From: Oricola cellulosilytica
Lineage (GTDB): Bacteria; Pseudomonadota; Alphaproteobacteria; Rhizobiales; Rhizobiaceae
Length of the DNA: 64,000 bases
Reading direction: 5' to 3'
NCBI RefSeq assembly: GCF_019966575.1
Contig: NZ_JAINFK010000003.1
Location: 124,001-188,000 of the forward strand
The translations under genes and the position numbers were made by a program. The notes under the pieces are model-generated. The model was not told the DNA's origin, did no database searches, and saw only the letters and a program-made list of their open reading frames with translations. Of the stretch, positions 27,870 to 35,583 are shown in pieces. The stretch's first letter is position 1, and every line of letters begins with the position of its first letter.

Positions 27870-28331
27870 CTACTGAGCGATCGCGGCGGCTTCCAGCTTG
27901 TCGAGACCAAGCAGCAGCGTGATGTTGTCGCTCGGCCGCGCGAGATCGGCGACGGTGTAGCGGTCGAGGACTGCAAAAAAAGCGTTCAACGCCTCGCGCA
28001 GCGCGGAAGACAACCGGCAGGAATCCATCAGCGGGCAGTCGGCATCCTCGTTCTCGAAGCACTCGGCCATGTTGAAGTTGTCTTCGGTGAGACGAACGAC
28101 ATCGAGCAGAGTAATCTCGGTCGCCGGACGCGCCAGTTTGAGGCCTCCGTTTCTTCCCCTAACTGTCGTGATCAGCCCGCCCTCGTTAAGGGGCTGAAGG
28201 ATTTTGAACAAAAACGGCTCCGAGACCGCATAGGAACGCGCAATATCGGCAACGCGGCTCAGTCGACGGTCGTTGGCGGCGCAGTAGATCAGTATCCGAA
28301 AGGCATAATTCGTCTGTTTTGTCAGGCGCAT
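27870..28331 (-). CDS. rirA: Rhizobial iron regulator RirA (Rrf2 family)
   Basis: A 153-residue Rrf2 protein starting Met-Arg-Leu-Thr-Lys-Gln-Thr-Asn-Tyr-Ala, as RirA does. It has the winged helix Phe-Leu-Phe-Lys-Ile-Leu-Gln-Pro-Leu with Val-Arg-Gly-Arg-Asn-Gly-Gly and the three cysteines that bind the iron-sulfur cluster (Cys91, Cys99, Cys105). RirA represses iron-uptake genes when iron is plentiful. A GGAG site is seven bases before the ATG, and an Irr-type ICE palindrome overlaps the promoter region. The adjacent divergent gene is an iron-binding protein with a RirA-type operator. Confidence 0.96.
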   Translation of the reverse strand: MRLTKQTNYAFRILIYCAANDRRLSRVADIARSYAVSEPFLFKILQPLNEGGLITTVRGRNGGLKLARPATEITLLDVVRLTEDNFNMAECFENEDADCPLMDSCRLSSALREALNAFFAVLDRYTVADLARPSDNITLLLGLDKLEAAAIAQ

Positions 28332-28364
28332 GGGTCTCTCCGTTAGGCCCTATATAGCCCATAG

Positions 28365-28381
28365 TTTGGAATCATTCCAGA
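28365..28381. promoter_or_regulatory. Irr-box/ICE-like palindrome between rirA and fbpA
   Basis: TTTGGAATCATTCCAGA fits the rhizobial iron control element TTTAGAAnnnTTCTAAA, with a G/C pair replacing A/T symmetrically in the third-from-outer position; the inner 13 bases TGGAATcATTCCA are a perfect palindrome. It lies 34-50 bases upstream of the rirA start and over its probable promoter, downstream of a minus-strand TTGACA. In related rhizobia Irr represses rirA when iron is low. Binding is inferred from sequence. Confidence 0.7.
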
Positions 28382-28445
28382 TAACCAAACTTTTTTTGTC
28401 AACTTTATTCTTGACACCGCGAAGCGCTATGAGGCAGTTGAAACA

Positions 28446-28460
28446 TGAGTGCAATACTCA
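28446..28460. promoter_or_regulatory. RirA-type iron-responsive operator (IRO) upstream of fbpA
   Basis: TGAGTGCAATACTCA matches the TGA-N9-TCA core of the RirA operator and has perfect 5-base arms. It lies between a TTGAAA -35-like hexamer (28438-28443) and a TTTAAA -10-like hexamer (28463-28468), 28 bases before the fbpA ATG, where a bound repressor would block transcription. The promoter hexamers would give a very short leader and are less certain than the operator. Confidence 0.7.
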
Positions 28461-28487
28461 CCTTTAAACCAACAACGGAGCCTTTCC

Positions 28488-29513
28488 ATGGCACTGCGTA
28501 TGCGCGTCCTAACAGCCGCACTATCCGCTTCAGTCGCACTTTCCGCCACGGCGGCCTTCGCCGACGGCGAACTGAACCTCTACTCCTCACGCCATTACGA
28601 CACCGACGAGCGTCTCTACTCCGATTTCGAGAAAGAGACCGGCATCAAGATCAACCGCATCGAAGGCAAGGCCGACGAGCTGATCGAACGCCTCAAGGCC
28701 GAAGGCGAAAACAGTCCGGCGGACGTGCTGCTGACGGTCGATGCCGGCCGCATATGGCGCGCCGCCGACGCGGAGCTTCTCGCTCCGGTCGAGAGCGAAG
28801 TGCTCGAGGAACGTATTCCGGAAGCGCTTCAGCATCCGGATAATCTGTGGTTCGGCTTCTCGACCCGCGCCCGCCTCGTCTTCTACAGCAAGGAACGCGT
28901 CTCCGAACCGCCACAGACCTATGCCGATCTCGCCGACCCGAAATACCAGGGGCAGGTCTGCGCGCGTTCGAGCTCGAATATCTACATGCTTTCGCTACTG
29001 GCGTCGCGGATCGCCAAGGACGGCGAGGAAGCTGCCGAGGCGTGGGCCCGGGGCCTGAAGGACAATCTCGCACGTGATCCCCAGGGTGGCGATACCGACC
29101 AGCTTCGCGGCATCGTGTCGGGCGAGTGCGACATTGCTGTCGCCAACAGCTATTACTTCGCCCGCGCCCTTCGCTCCGAAGTCGATGGACTTTCCGGCTC
29201 GATCGACCAGATCGGATGGGTTTTCCCCGATCAGGACGGTGACGGGACCCACATCAACGTATCGGCCGGCGCAGTCGTCAAGAATGCCCCGAACCGGGAA
29301 AATGCGGTCAAGTTCCTCGAATACCTCGCATCGGATTCGGCACAGGAATACTTTGCCGCCGGCAATGACGAGTATCCCGCAGTCGAGGGAGTGGGTCGGT
29401 CGGCTTCGGTCACCAAGCTCGGCGATTTCAAGGCAGACGATCTCAACCTGTCGGCGCTCGGCGAATATCAGGCCGCGGCGCAGGATATCTACAACAAGGT
29501 TGGCTACAAGTAG
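28488..29513 (+). CDS. fbpA: Periplasmic ferric-iron-binding protein (FbpA/FutA type)
   Basis: ATG 28488 follows AACGGAG and starts a signal peptide cut after Ala-Phe-Ala (about 22). The 341-residue protein is a class II periplasmic iron-binding protein: Leu-Asn-Leu-Tyr-Ser-Ser-Arg-His-Tyr-Asp at the mature N-terminus. Arg-Ala-Arg-Leu-Val-Phe-Tyr follows near residue 125 and Asn-Ser-Tyr-Tyr-Phe-Ala-Arg-Ala-Leu near 223, the paired tyrosines being typical iron ligands. It delivers Fe3+ to an inner-membrane permease. A RirA operator precedes it and a terminator follows; the permease gene is convergent rather than in the same operon. Confidence 0.92.
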   Translation: MALRMRVLTAALSASVALSATAAFADGELNLYSSRHYDTDERLYSDFEKETGIKINRIEGKADELIERLKAEGENSPADVLLTVDAGRIWRAADAELLAPVESEVLEERIPEALQHPDNLWFGFSTRARLVFYSKERVSEPPQTYADLADPKYQGQVCARSSSNIYMLSLLASRIAKDGEEAAEAWARGLKDNLARDPQGGDTDQLRGIVSGECDIAVANSYYFARALRSEVDGLSGSIDQIGWVFPDQDGDGTHINVSAGAVVKNAPNRENAVKFLEYLASDSAQEYFAAGNDEYPAVEGVGRSASVTKLGDFKADDLNLSALGEYQAAAQDIYNKVGYK

Positions 29514-29541
29514 GGCCTGACATCGCGTCCCAGAGCGAGAG

Positions 29542-29567
29542 CGCCCGGCTTCGGTCGGGCGTTTTTT
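29542..29567 (+). terminator. Rho-independent terminator of fbpA
   Basis: Stem CGCCCG (29542-29547) with CGGGCG (29556-29561), extended by a G-T pair and a C-G pair around a TTCG tetraloop, then six T (29562-29567). It begins 28 bases past the fbpA stop, and the T-run and following bases reach into the 3' end of the convergent permease gene. Confidence 0.88.
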
Positions 29568-31236
29568 ATGCCTCTATGATCGAGGGAACCGCGGCTTCGG
29601 GGCGCGCGGCGGGAAGCGAGGACGAACGCGCGATCGTTCGGCACAGAACAATCACGGGAAGCAGACCGAAAGCCACGATAACCAGCGAGGGGACGGCGGC
29701 CTGGGCCAGCCGCTCGTCCGATGCCAGCCGGTACGCCTGTACCGCAAGCGTGTCGAAGTTGAACGGACGCAGGATCAGCGTCGCCGGCAACTCCTTCATC
29801 GTGTCGACGAAGACGATCAGCACGGCCGTCAGCAGGCTGGTGCGCATTAGCGGCAAGTGAACCCGTATCAGCATCCCTCCCGTAGTGGCGCCGAGCGTGC
29901 GGGCGACCGCATCAAGATTCGGCCGGATGGAGCTCATGCCCGTGTCGAAGGCGGACAAGGCGGCGGCCATGAAACGCACCATGTAGGCGATCAGCAATAG
30001 CGCGATCGAGCCGGTGAAGAGAAGCCCGACGGAAACATCGAGGTTTGCGCGGAAAAAACCGTCTATGGCGTTGTCCAGACGCGCGAACGGAACGAGGAGC
30101 CCGACGGCGATGACCGCGCCTGGCAGCGCGTAGCCGATACCCGCAAGCGTTTTGGTGAGGCCGGCCGCCCTGCCCGGTGCAAGCCGCACCCGGTAGCCGA
30201 CGAAGACCGCCCCTGTGACCGTCAGCACGGCCGCCACCGCGGAGAGGAACAGCGAGTTCTGAATGAACGACAGATAGCGCGGGGCGAAAGGATTCTGGCC
30301 CGATGACACGGCCATTTCGAAGAGGACGGCCAGGGGGATCACGAATCCGGCGAGAACGGGGATCGCACAGGCCAGGAAGGCGGCCAGCGCACGCCAGCCC
30401 GATAGCGTATGCGGCTTCATGACTTCGTGCCTGTTGCTGGCGTGGTGGTGCTTCGCCTTGCCGCGCTGCGCCGTTTCAAGGACGACAAGCAGGAGCGCCG
30501 CAAGCATCAGATAGAATGCAAGCTGCGATGCCGCGGGACGGTCGCCCATCGAGAACCATGCCTGATAGACGCCGGTAGCGAAGGTCTGCACGCCGAAATG
30601 CGCCACGGTGCCGAAATCGGCGATGGTCTCCATCAGGCACAGGATCACTCCCCCGGCAATCGCCGGGCGCGCGATGGGGAGGCTGACCCGGAAGAACGCA
30701 CTCCACGGACCGTGTCCCATCGTGCGCGCCGCGAAATAGGCAGTCGGCGACTGGCGAAGGAAAGCAGCCCGCGCGAGCAGGTAGACGTAGGGATAGAGAA
30801 CCAGGATGAGCATCAGCGACGCGCCGCCCAGCGAACGGATTTCCGGGAACCAATAGTCGCGGGGTCCCCATCCCGTCACGGCACGGAGGAAGGTCTGGAC
30901 CGGTCCCGGATGATCGAGAAGATCAGTGTACGCATAGGCCAGAACGTAGGCCGGAAACGCCAGAGGAAGCGCCAGCACGATCTCGAAGACCCGCCGTCCC
31001 GGGAACCGGCAAAGCGTGACAAGCCAGGCGGTGGACGTTCCGACGAGCGCAGTGCCAACTCCGACGAAAAGCACCAGTTGCAACGTGTTCCAGATGAAAC
31101 GCGGCATCACCGTGTCCCATAACCGAAGCCAGGTTTCCAGTGTGCCGCCGGCGGCAGCAACGCCGACCGCGGCGATCGGCAGGATGCAGAGCCCGGCGAA
31201 GAACCAGGCGAGTGTTTTCAGCGGAAGGCGGGGCAA
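29566..31236 (-). CDS. fbpB: Iron(III) ABC transporter permease, two fused permease domains (FbpB type)
   Basis: About 556 residues with some 12 membrane segments in two halves, each with a binding-protein-dependent permease motif (Ala-Arg-Thr-Met-Gly-His-Gly-Pro-Trp near 170 and Ala-Arg-Thr-Leu-Gly-Ala-Thr near 446). This is the fused FbpB/CysT-like arrangement. It probably imports the iron bound by the adjacent FbpA. The start is uncertain: no ATG or GTG is in frame, TTG 31236 is the first usable codon and its ribosome site is weak. The ATPase gene fbpC is not in the window. Confidence 0.88.
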   Translation of the reverse strand: MPRLPLKTLAWFFAGLCILPIAAVGVAAAGGTLETWLRLWDTVMPRFIWNTLQLVLFVGVGTALVGTSTAWLVTLCRFPGRRVFEIVLALPLAFPAYVLAYAYTDLLDHPGPVQTFLRAVTGWGPRDYWFPEIRSLGGASLMLILVLYPYVYLLARAAFLRQSPTAYFAARTMGHGPWSAFFRVSLPIARPAIAGGVILCLMETIADFGTVAHFGVQTFATGVYQAWFSMGDRPAASQLAFYLMLAALLLVVLETAQRGKAKHHHASNRHEVMKPHTLSGWRALAAFLACAIPVLAGFVIPLAVLFEMAVSSGQNPFAPRYLSFIQNSLFLSAVAAVLTVTGAVFVGYRVRLAPGRAAGLTKTLAGIGYALPGAVIAVGLLVPFARLDNAIDGFFRANLDVSVGLLFTGSIALLLIAYMVRFMAAALSAFDTGMSSIRPNLDAVARTLGATTGGMLIRVHLPLMRTSLLTAVLIVFVDTMKELPATLILRPFNFDTLAVQAYRLASDERLAQAAVPSLVIVAFGLLPVIVLCRTIARSSSLPAARPEAAVPSIIEA

Positions 31237-31430
31237 CGGTGCGGATATCTGGCGAGCGGTGACATGGTAAAAGTGGAGTATGGCAAACAGGTTTTATCGT
31301 CAATCATTCTCCGTTTCCCTGGCCGCGCGTCGTTTTCCGACACGTCTGCTTCTCAATTCCGCATGGTCAAGCGATGGCGATCCTCGCAGAATCGTCTCGG
31401 AACGCGCACAATCGAGCGGAGGACATACCG

Positions 31431-32582
31431 ATGGACCAGAGGCACCCCGACGGGCAGTTCGATCCGGTCATGCAGCCGATCGAACATGCCCACGGTCTCT
31501 CCAACCGGCATTATGTCGACCCTCAATGGTTCGAAGTGGAGAAAGACGCGCTCTTTTTTGACACCTGGGCGGCAGTCGGATTCTCAAAGGATGTGCCGGC
31601 AAAGGGTGACGCCAAACCGCTGGAATTCCTCGGTCAGCCGCTGGTCATCATCCGCGGGCGAGACGGGAAGGTGCGCGTGTTCCAGAACATCTGCCGGCAC
31701 CGCGGCATGATCCTTGTCGGCGAGCCGAAACGCATATCCGGCGCCATCCGCTGTCCTTATCATTCCTGGTGCTACGATCTTGACGGGTCTCTGAAGGCGA
31801 CGCCGCATGTGGGAGGGCCAGGCCGCAACGCCCACGCCGCGATCGACCGTGGTTCCCTCGGGCTTATCGAGATCCGATCTCATGTCTGGCGCGATGTCAT
31901 ATTCGTCAACATGTCCGGGGAAGCGCCGCCGTTCGAGACCGTTCATGAAAAGGCGCTCGAGCGCTGGAAGGAATTCGAGCATCCGCTGTTCCACTCGGGA
32001 GACGATTCGAGCTTCGAACTGAAGGTTGCGACGAACTGGAAGCTGGCCGTGGAGAACTATTGCGAAAGCTACCACCTCCCCTGGGTCCATCCGGGACTGA
32101 ACAGCTATTCGCGGCTCGAGGATCATTACCACATCGAGGAACCGGGCGCGTTTTCGGGACAGGGGACGCTCGTTTACCGCCAACTTGAGGGCGAAAACGG
32201 ACAAGTTTTCGAGGACGCACCGGATCTCGGCGAAAAATGGGCCACAGCCGCAGAATACATTTCGCTTTTTCCAAACCTGCTGCTTGGCGTGCATCGCAAT
32301 CACTCGTTCGCAATCCTGCTCGAGCCCACGAGTCTGGAAAGCACGGTCGAGCATGTCGAAATCTACTACCACGCCCAAAGCGCGCTGGATGAGGCCTATG
32401 CCGGATTGCGGGCGCGGAACGCGGCGCAGTGGAAGACCGTCTTCGAAGAGGATATCTTCGTCGTCGAAGGCATGCAGCGCGGCCGCCATGCGATGCGTTT
32501 CGACGGCGGGCGATTTTCTCCCGTGATGGACAACCCGACCCACATGTTTCACCGTTGGGTCGCCGCCCGGCTCGCACCCTGA
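31431..32582 (+). CDS. Rieske non-haem iron oxygenase, large subunit
   Basis: ATG 31431 is chosen for the GGAGG eight bases upstream (an in-frame ATG at 31374 is less likely). The 383-residue protein has the Rieske [2Fe-2S] site Cys88-x-His90 and Cys108-x2-His111, then the mononuclear iron site in Glu-Asn-Tyr-Cys-Glu-Ser-Tyr-His-Leu-Pro-Trp-Val-His (His215, His220), with an Asp/Glu expected near residue 335. The overall form is close to quaternary-amine or betaine-demethylating oxygenases (GbcA-like) as well as aromatic ones. No reductase gene is next to it. Confidence 0.9.
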   Translation: MDQRHPDGQFDPVMQPIEHAHGLSNRHYVDPQWFEVEKDALFFDTWAAVGFSKDVPAKGDAKPLEFLGQPLVIIRGRDGKVRVFQNICRHRGMILVGEPKRISGAIRCPYHSWCYDLDGSLKATPHVGGPGRNAHAAIDRGSLGLIEIRSHVWRDVIFVNMSGEAPPFETVHEKALERWKEFEHPLFHSGDDSSFELKVATNWKLAVENYCESYHLPWVHPGLNSYSRLEDHYHIEEPGAFSGQGTLVYRQLEGENGQVFEDAPDLGEKWATAAEYISLFPNLLLGVHRNHSFAILLEPTSLESTVEHVEIYYHAQSALDEAYAGLRARNAAQWKTVFEEDIFVVEGMQRGRHAMRFDGGRFSPVMDNPTHMFHRWVAARLAP

Positions 32583-32585
32583 TCG

Positions 32586-32813
32586 GTGGAACCGTTCGAC
32601 CAAATCGACAGTGCGATCATCGCGGCCGACGCCGCTGGGGATCCGCGTGCCCTGTCCGTCCTGTATGGCAAGGCCGCGCTTGCCCTCGAACAGAAGGGCG
32701 ACATCGAGTCGGCATGTTTCTTCTACACGCACGCGTTCGTATTCGCCCTCGAAGCCGGCAGCGAGGCCGCGAAAACCTACAGGGCCGCATTGCTGCGCCA
32801 CGGCAGGATCTAG
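32586..32813 (+). CDS. 75-residue TPR-like companion of the Rieske oxygenase
   Basis: GTG 32586 is three bases past the oxygenase stop, implying coupled translation. The product is all-helical in appearance: Ala-Ile-Ile-Ala-Ala-Asp-Ala-Ala-Gly-Asp, Ala-Leu-Ser-Val-Leu-Tyr-Gly-Lys-Ala-Ala-Leu-Ala-Leu-Glu-Gln-Lys-Gly-Asp and Ala-Cys-Phe-Phe-Tyr-Thr-His-Ala-Phe-Val-Phe-Ala-Leu-Glu. This spacing resembles a pair of tetratricopeptide-like helices. No family is recognised with confidence. It may be an adaptor or assembly factor for the oxygenase; that is inference from position. Confidence 0.6.
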   Translation: MEPFDQIDSAIIAADAAGDPRALSVLYGKAALALEQKGDIESACFFYTHAFVFALEAGSEAAKTYRAALLRHGRI

Positions 32814-32905
32814 GGTCATGGCATTCCGATTTGTCGCAGCCGGACGCTTTATCCAGCGCCTCAACTAGGCTAACCAGCATTGTGGTTTCGGCCGCGAGGG
32901 GATGG

Positions 32906-33427
32906 ATGTATCAGACGATCGACAGATGGGTCTTCCGGCTGGCCGCAGCAATGGCCTTGCTTGGCGGCGCCGTGCTCGTCGCACTGGTGTTTCTGACCGT
33001 CATCTCCGTGACCGGCAGAGCTCTCGTCTTCGCCGGATTGGGACCCGTGCCGGGCGATTTCGAACTGGTCGAAGCAGGGACCGCCTTCGCCGTCTTTGCC
33101 TTTCTGCCGTGGTGCCAGCTCACGCGAGCCCACGCATCGGTCGAAATCTTCACCATGGGTTTGCCTGCATCATTCAACCGTGCACTGCTGATTCTGTCCG
33201 ATCTGCTGATGCTTGCAATCGCCTTGCTCTTCTTCTGGCGTCACGGGCTGGGAACGCTTGACGCCCGGCGTTACGGTGAGACCACCTTCATTCTGCAGTT
33301 TCCCCTCTGGTGGGCCTATGCGGCATCGATGATCGGCGCGGCGGTATTCGTCATCGTAGCGGTCTGGTGCTTTATCACTCATATAAGAAGCAGCGAACCC
33401 GCCGGGAGTGAACCGGCCCTCTCATGA
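32906..33427 (+). CDS. TRAP transporter small permease (DctQ type)
   Basis: ATG 32906 follows GAGGGGATGG and starts Met-Tyr-Gln-Thr-Ile-Asp-Arg-Trp-Val. The 173-residue protein has four membrane segments (about 11-38, 50-67, 88-108, 133-153) and the DctQ-type Glu-Leu-Val-Glu-Ala-Gly-Thr-Ala-Phe-Ala-Val-Phe-Ala-Phe-Leu-Pro stretch. It pairs with the DctM subunit, which overlaps its stop by four bases. No binding-protein (DctP) gene is present upstream. Confidence 0.88.
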   Translation: MYQTIDRWVFRLAAAMALLGGAVLVALVFLTVISVTGRALVFAGLGPVPGDFELVEAGTAFAVFAFLPWCQLTRAHASVEIFTMGLPASFNRALLILSDLLMLAIALLFFWRHGLGTLDARRYGETTFILQFPLWWAYAASMIGAAVFVIVAVWCFITHIRSSEPAGSEPALS

Positions 33428-34746
33428 CGAATCTCGAAATCGGACTCTGGTCCTTTCCCGCGCTTCTGCTGCTCATCTTTCTGCGTGTTCCGATCGGGCT
33501 CGCCATGCTTCTCGTCGGCATGGTCGGCAATTATCTGATCAGCGGGACGACGCTGATGATATTGTCGCAGTTGAAGACCCTGCCCTATTCGACCTTCTCA
33601 AGCTATTCGCTGTCGATCGTTCCGCTTTTTCTTCTGATGGGGCAGTTCGCCACGCTCGGCGGGATGAGTCAGGCACTGTTCCGCGCGGCGGAAACCTGGC
33701 TTGGACATCGCAAGGGCGGCATCGCCATGGCGTCGGTCGGCGCGTGCGCCGGCTTTGGCGCGATCTGCGGGTCCTCGCTCGCCACTGCCGCGACGATGGG
33801 CCAGGTCGCCCTGCCCGAACTCAAGCGCTACGGCTATTCCGGCGCGCTGGCCACGGCGACGCTGGCAGCGGGCGGAACCCTCGGGATTCTCATTCCACCG
33901 TCGGTCATTCTGGTGATCTATGCCATTCTGACCGAGCAGAACATTGCCAAGCTGTTCGTGGCCGCCGTCATTCCGGGCCTGCTGGCCGCGCTCGGATATC
34001 TGATTACGATCGCGGTCTACGTGCGATTGCGGCCGAAAAGCTATCAACTGCGCGAACGGGCTCCCTACGTCGAACGGTTCCGGGCGCTCGTCGCGGTGTG
34101 GCCCGTGCTGCTCGTCTTTATTGCCGTGGTCGGCGGAATCTATCAGGGGATATTCACACCGACAGAGGCAGCCGCAGTCGGCGCATTCGGCACAGGGCTG
34201 ATCGCCATCGTCAATGGCGGGATGACCTTAACGAGTCTGAAACAATCGCTGCTCGCGACCGCCAGCGCGACCGCCATGATCTTTTTCATTGTTTTCGGCG
34301 CGGCGGTCTACAACAGCTTTCTGGCCTTGTCACAACTGCCCCAGGAAGCAGCGCTCTTCGTTACCCAACAAGGGCTCTCGCCATGGCTCGTGCTCGCCTG
34401 CATCCTTGTTATCTATCTGATTTTCGGGTGCGTGATGGATTCGCTGTCGATGATCCTTCTAACGATTCCGATTTTCTTTCCGGTGATGACCGCGCTCGAC
34501 TTCGGGCTGACACAGGAAGAGTTTGCGCTCTGGTTCGGCGTGCTGGTGCTGATCGTCGTGGAGGTGGGATTGATAACGCCGCCGGTTGGAATGAATCTTT
34601 TCGTCATCAACAAGCTGTCGAGCGAGACCCCGTTGGGACACACCTATCGCGCTGTGTCCGCCTTCGTCCTCAGCGACATCATCCGTGTCGTCATTCTGGC
34701 GGCATTCCCATTCATCACGCTTTTTGCCGTCCGTCAGTTGTTCTGA
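33424..34746 (+). CDS. TRAP transporter large permease (DctM type)
   Basis: A 440-residue DctM with about 12 hydrophobic segments and the conserved stretches Pro-Leu-Phe-Leu-Leu-Met-Gly-Gln-Phe near 63 and Gly-Thr-Leu-Gly-Ile-Leu-Ile-Pro-Pro-Ser near 151. Asp-Ser-Leu-Ser-Met-Ile-Leu-Leu-Thr-Ile-Pro-Ile is near 339 and Thr-Pro-Pro-Val-Gly-Met-Asn-Leu near 385. It is the Na+-coupled transport subunit. The substrate is normally set by DctP, which is missing here, so it cannot be assigned. Confidence 0.95.
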   Translation: MTNLEIGLWSFPALLLLIFLRVPIGLAMLLVGMVGNYLISGTTLMILSQLKTLPYSTFSSYSLSIVPLFLLMGQFATLGGMSQALFRAAETWLGHRKGGIAMASVGACAGFGAICGSSLATAATMGQVALPELKRYGYSGALATATLAAGGTLGILIPPSVILVIYAILTEQNIAKLFVAAVIPGLLAALGYLITIAVYVRLRPKSYQLRERAPYVERFRALVAVWPVLLVFIAVVGGIYQGIFTPTEAAAVGAFGTGLIAIVNGGMTLTSLKQSLLATASATAMIFFIVFGAAVYNSFLALSQLPQEAALFVTQQGLSPWLVLACILVIYLIFGCVMDSLSMILLTIPIFFPVMTALDFGLTQEEFALWFGVLVLIVVEVGLITPPVGMNLFVINKLSSETPLGHTYRAVSAFVLSDIIRVVILAAFPFITLFAVRQLF

Positions 34747-34755
34747 CCGCGGCTG

Positions 34756-35463
34756 CTAGGCAATCCGGCGATTTTTGGAAGCGGCGAGTTCAAACATCTC
34801 CTGGAGTACAAATGGAGCGCCCTCCTCGGGTTCTCTATAGATGGCGATCCGGTCGATCTCCAGCGGAGCTGAAAGAGCCTCGGCGAAATGCTCCTCAAGC
34901 GCTGCTGCGACACGCCCGCGATCCGCGGCATCAACGGGACCGGTGAGCGTCATGTGAAAGCGGAACTCGTCAAAGACAGAGGGGTATCCCCAGTTCTGCA
35001 GATTACGCAGTTGGGCTGCTGACAAGCTGTCGGGTTCGCGGCGCTGGAACTCGCGCTCCGACAAGGGGGCCCGGAACTTGTCGAAGACCGCGACGACACG
35101 CGCAGCAAGAGCGTCCAACTTCTCGATCCTGTTTTCCGACGTAATGGCGAAGAACGCGCCCAGGCGTTCGATCCTCGCGGTCGGAACAATGACCGGTTCG
35201 ACCTCCCTGCAGAACCGCTCTGCCATTCGTGACAGTGCGTCGGCGGTGAAGTGCTCTGCAAGCCGGAACGGCGCCTTGAGAGTGGCATGAAATCCGTAGC
35301 GGCGGGGCGCCACCGTGAGACAGGCAACTTCGTTTTGCGTCATCCCGGCGACCTTCGGGTGTGGCCACGACACGCCGGTAACCGCGTCGCGGCCGAGCCA
35401 CGACGATGCAACCCTCGTCAGAAAGAGATCGCTCGGGGGGGTGAAATAGATCGCATAGCGCAT
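34756..35463 (-). CDS. DUF1045 protein, 2H-phosphoesterase-like
   Basis: A 235-residue DUF1045 protein, a family often found in phosphonate (phn) loci. Two His-x-Thr motifs, His-Ala-Thr-Leu-Lys-Ala-Pro-Phe near residue 59 and His-Met-Thr-Leu-Thr-Gly-Pro-Val near 169, are the pattern of 2H phosphoesterases. It begins Met-Arg-Tyr-Ala-Ile-Tyr-Phe. No phosphonate gene lies near it here, so a C-P lyase link is not supported by context. Convergent with dctM. Confidence 0.8.
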   Translation of the reverse strand: MRYAIYFTPPSDLFLTRVASSWLGRDAVTGVSWPHPKVAGMTQNEVACLTVAPRRYGFHATLKAPFRLAEHFTADALSRMAERFCREVEPVIVPTARIERLGAFFAITSENRIEKLDALAARVVAVFDKFRAPLSEREFQRREPDSLSAAQLRNLQNWGYPSVFDEFRFHMTLTGPVDAADRGRVAAALEEHFAEALSAPLEIDRIAIYREPEEGAPFVLQEMFELAASKNRRIA

Positions 35464-35583
35464 GACGAAAATTGGCGGTTGGCGGCCCTGGTGGGCCCTA
35501 CAAGTCCCTCATGACAAACATCCGGCGCGCGGTAGAACAATGCCGCGCGATTCCGCGTTGATATACGTCCGGGAGCGGCCGCC

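Noticed and set aside
33408-34946. 512-aa plus-strand frame over dctM
   Set aside because: It is off-frame from the clear DctM protein, rich in Arg and without membrane segments, as expected for a shadow.
34756-35463. Phosphonate degradation locus around the DUF1045 gene
   Set aside because: Apart from DUF1045 no phn gene is nearby, so the context does not support a C-P lyase system.
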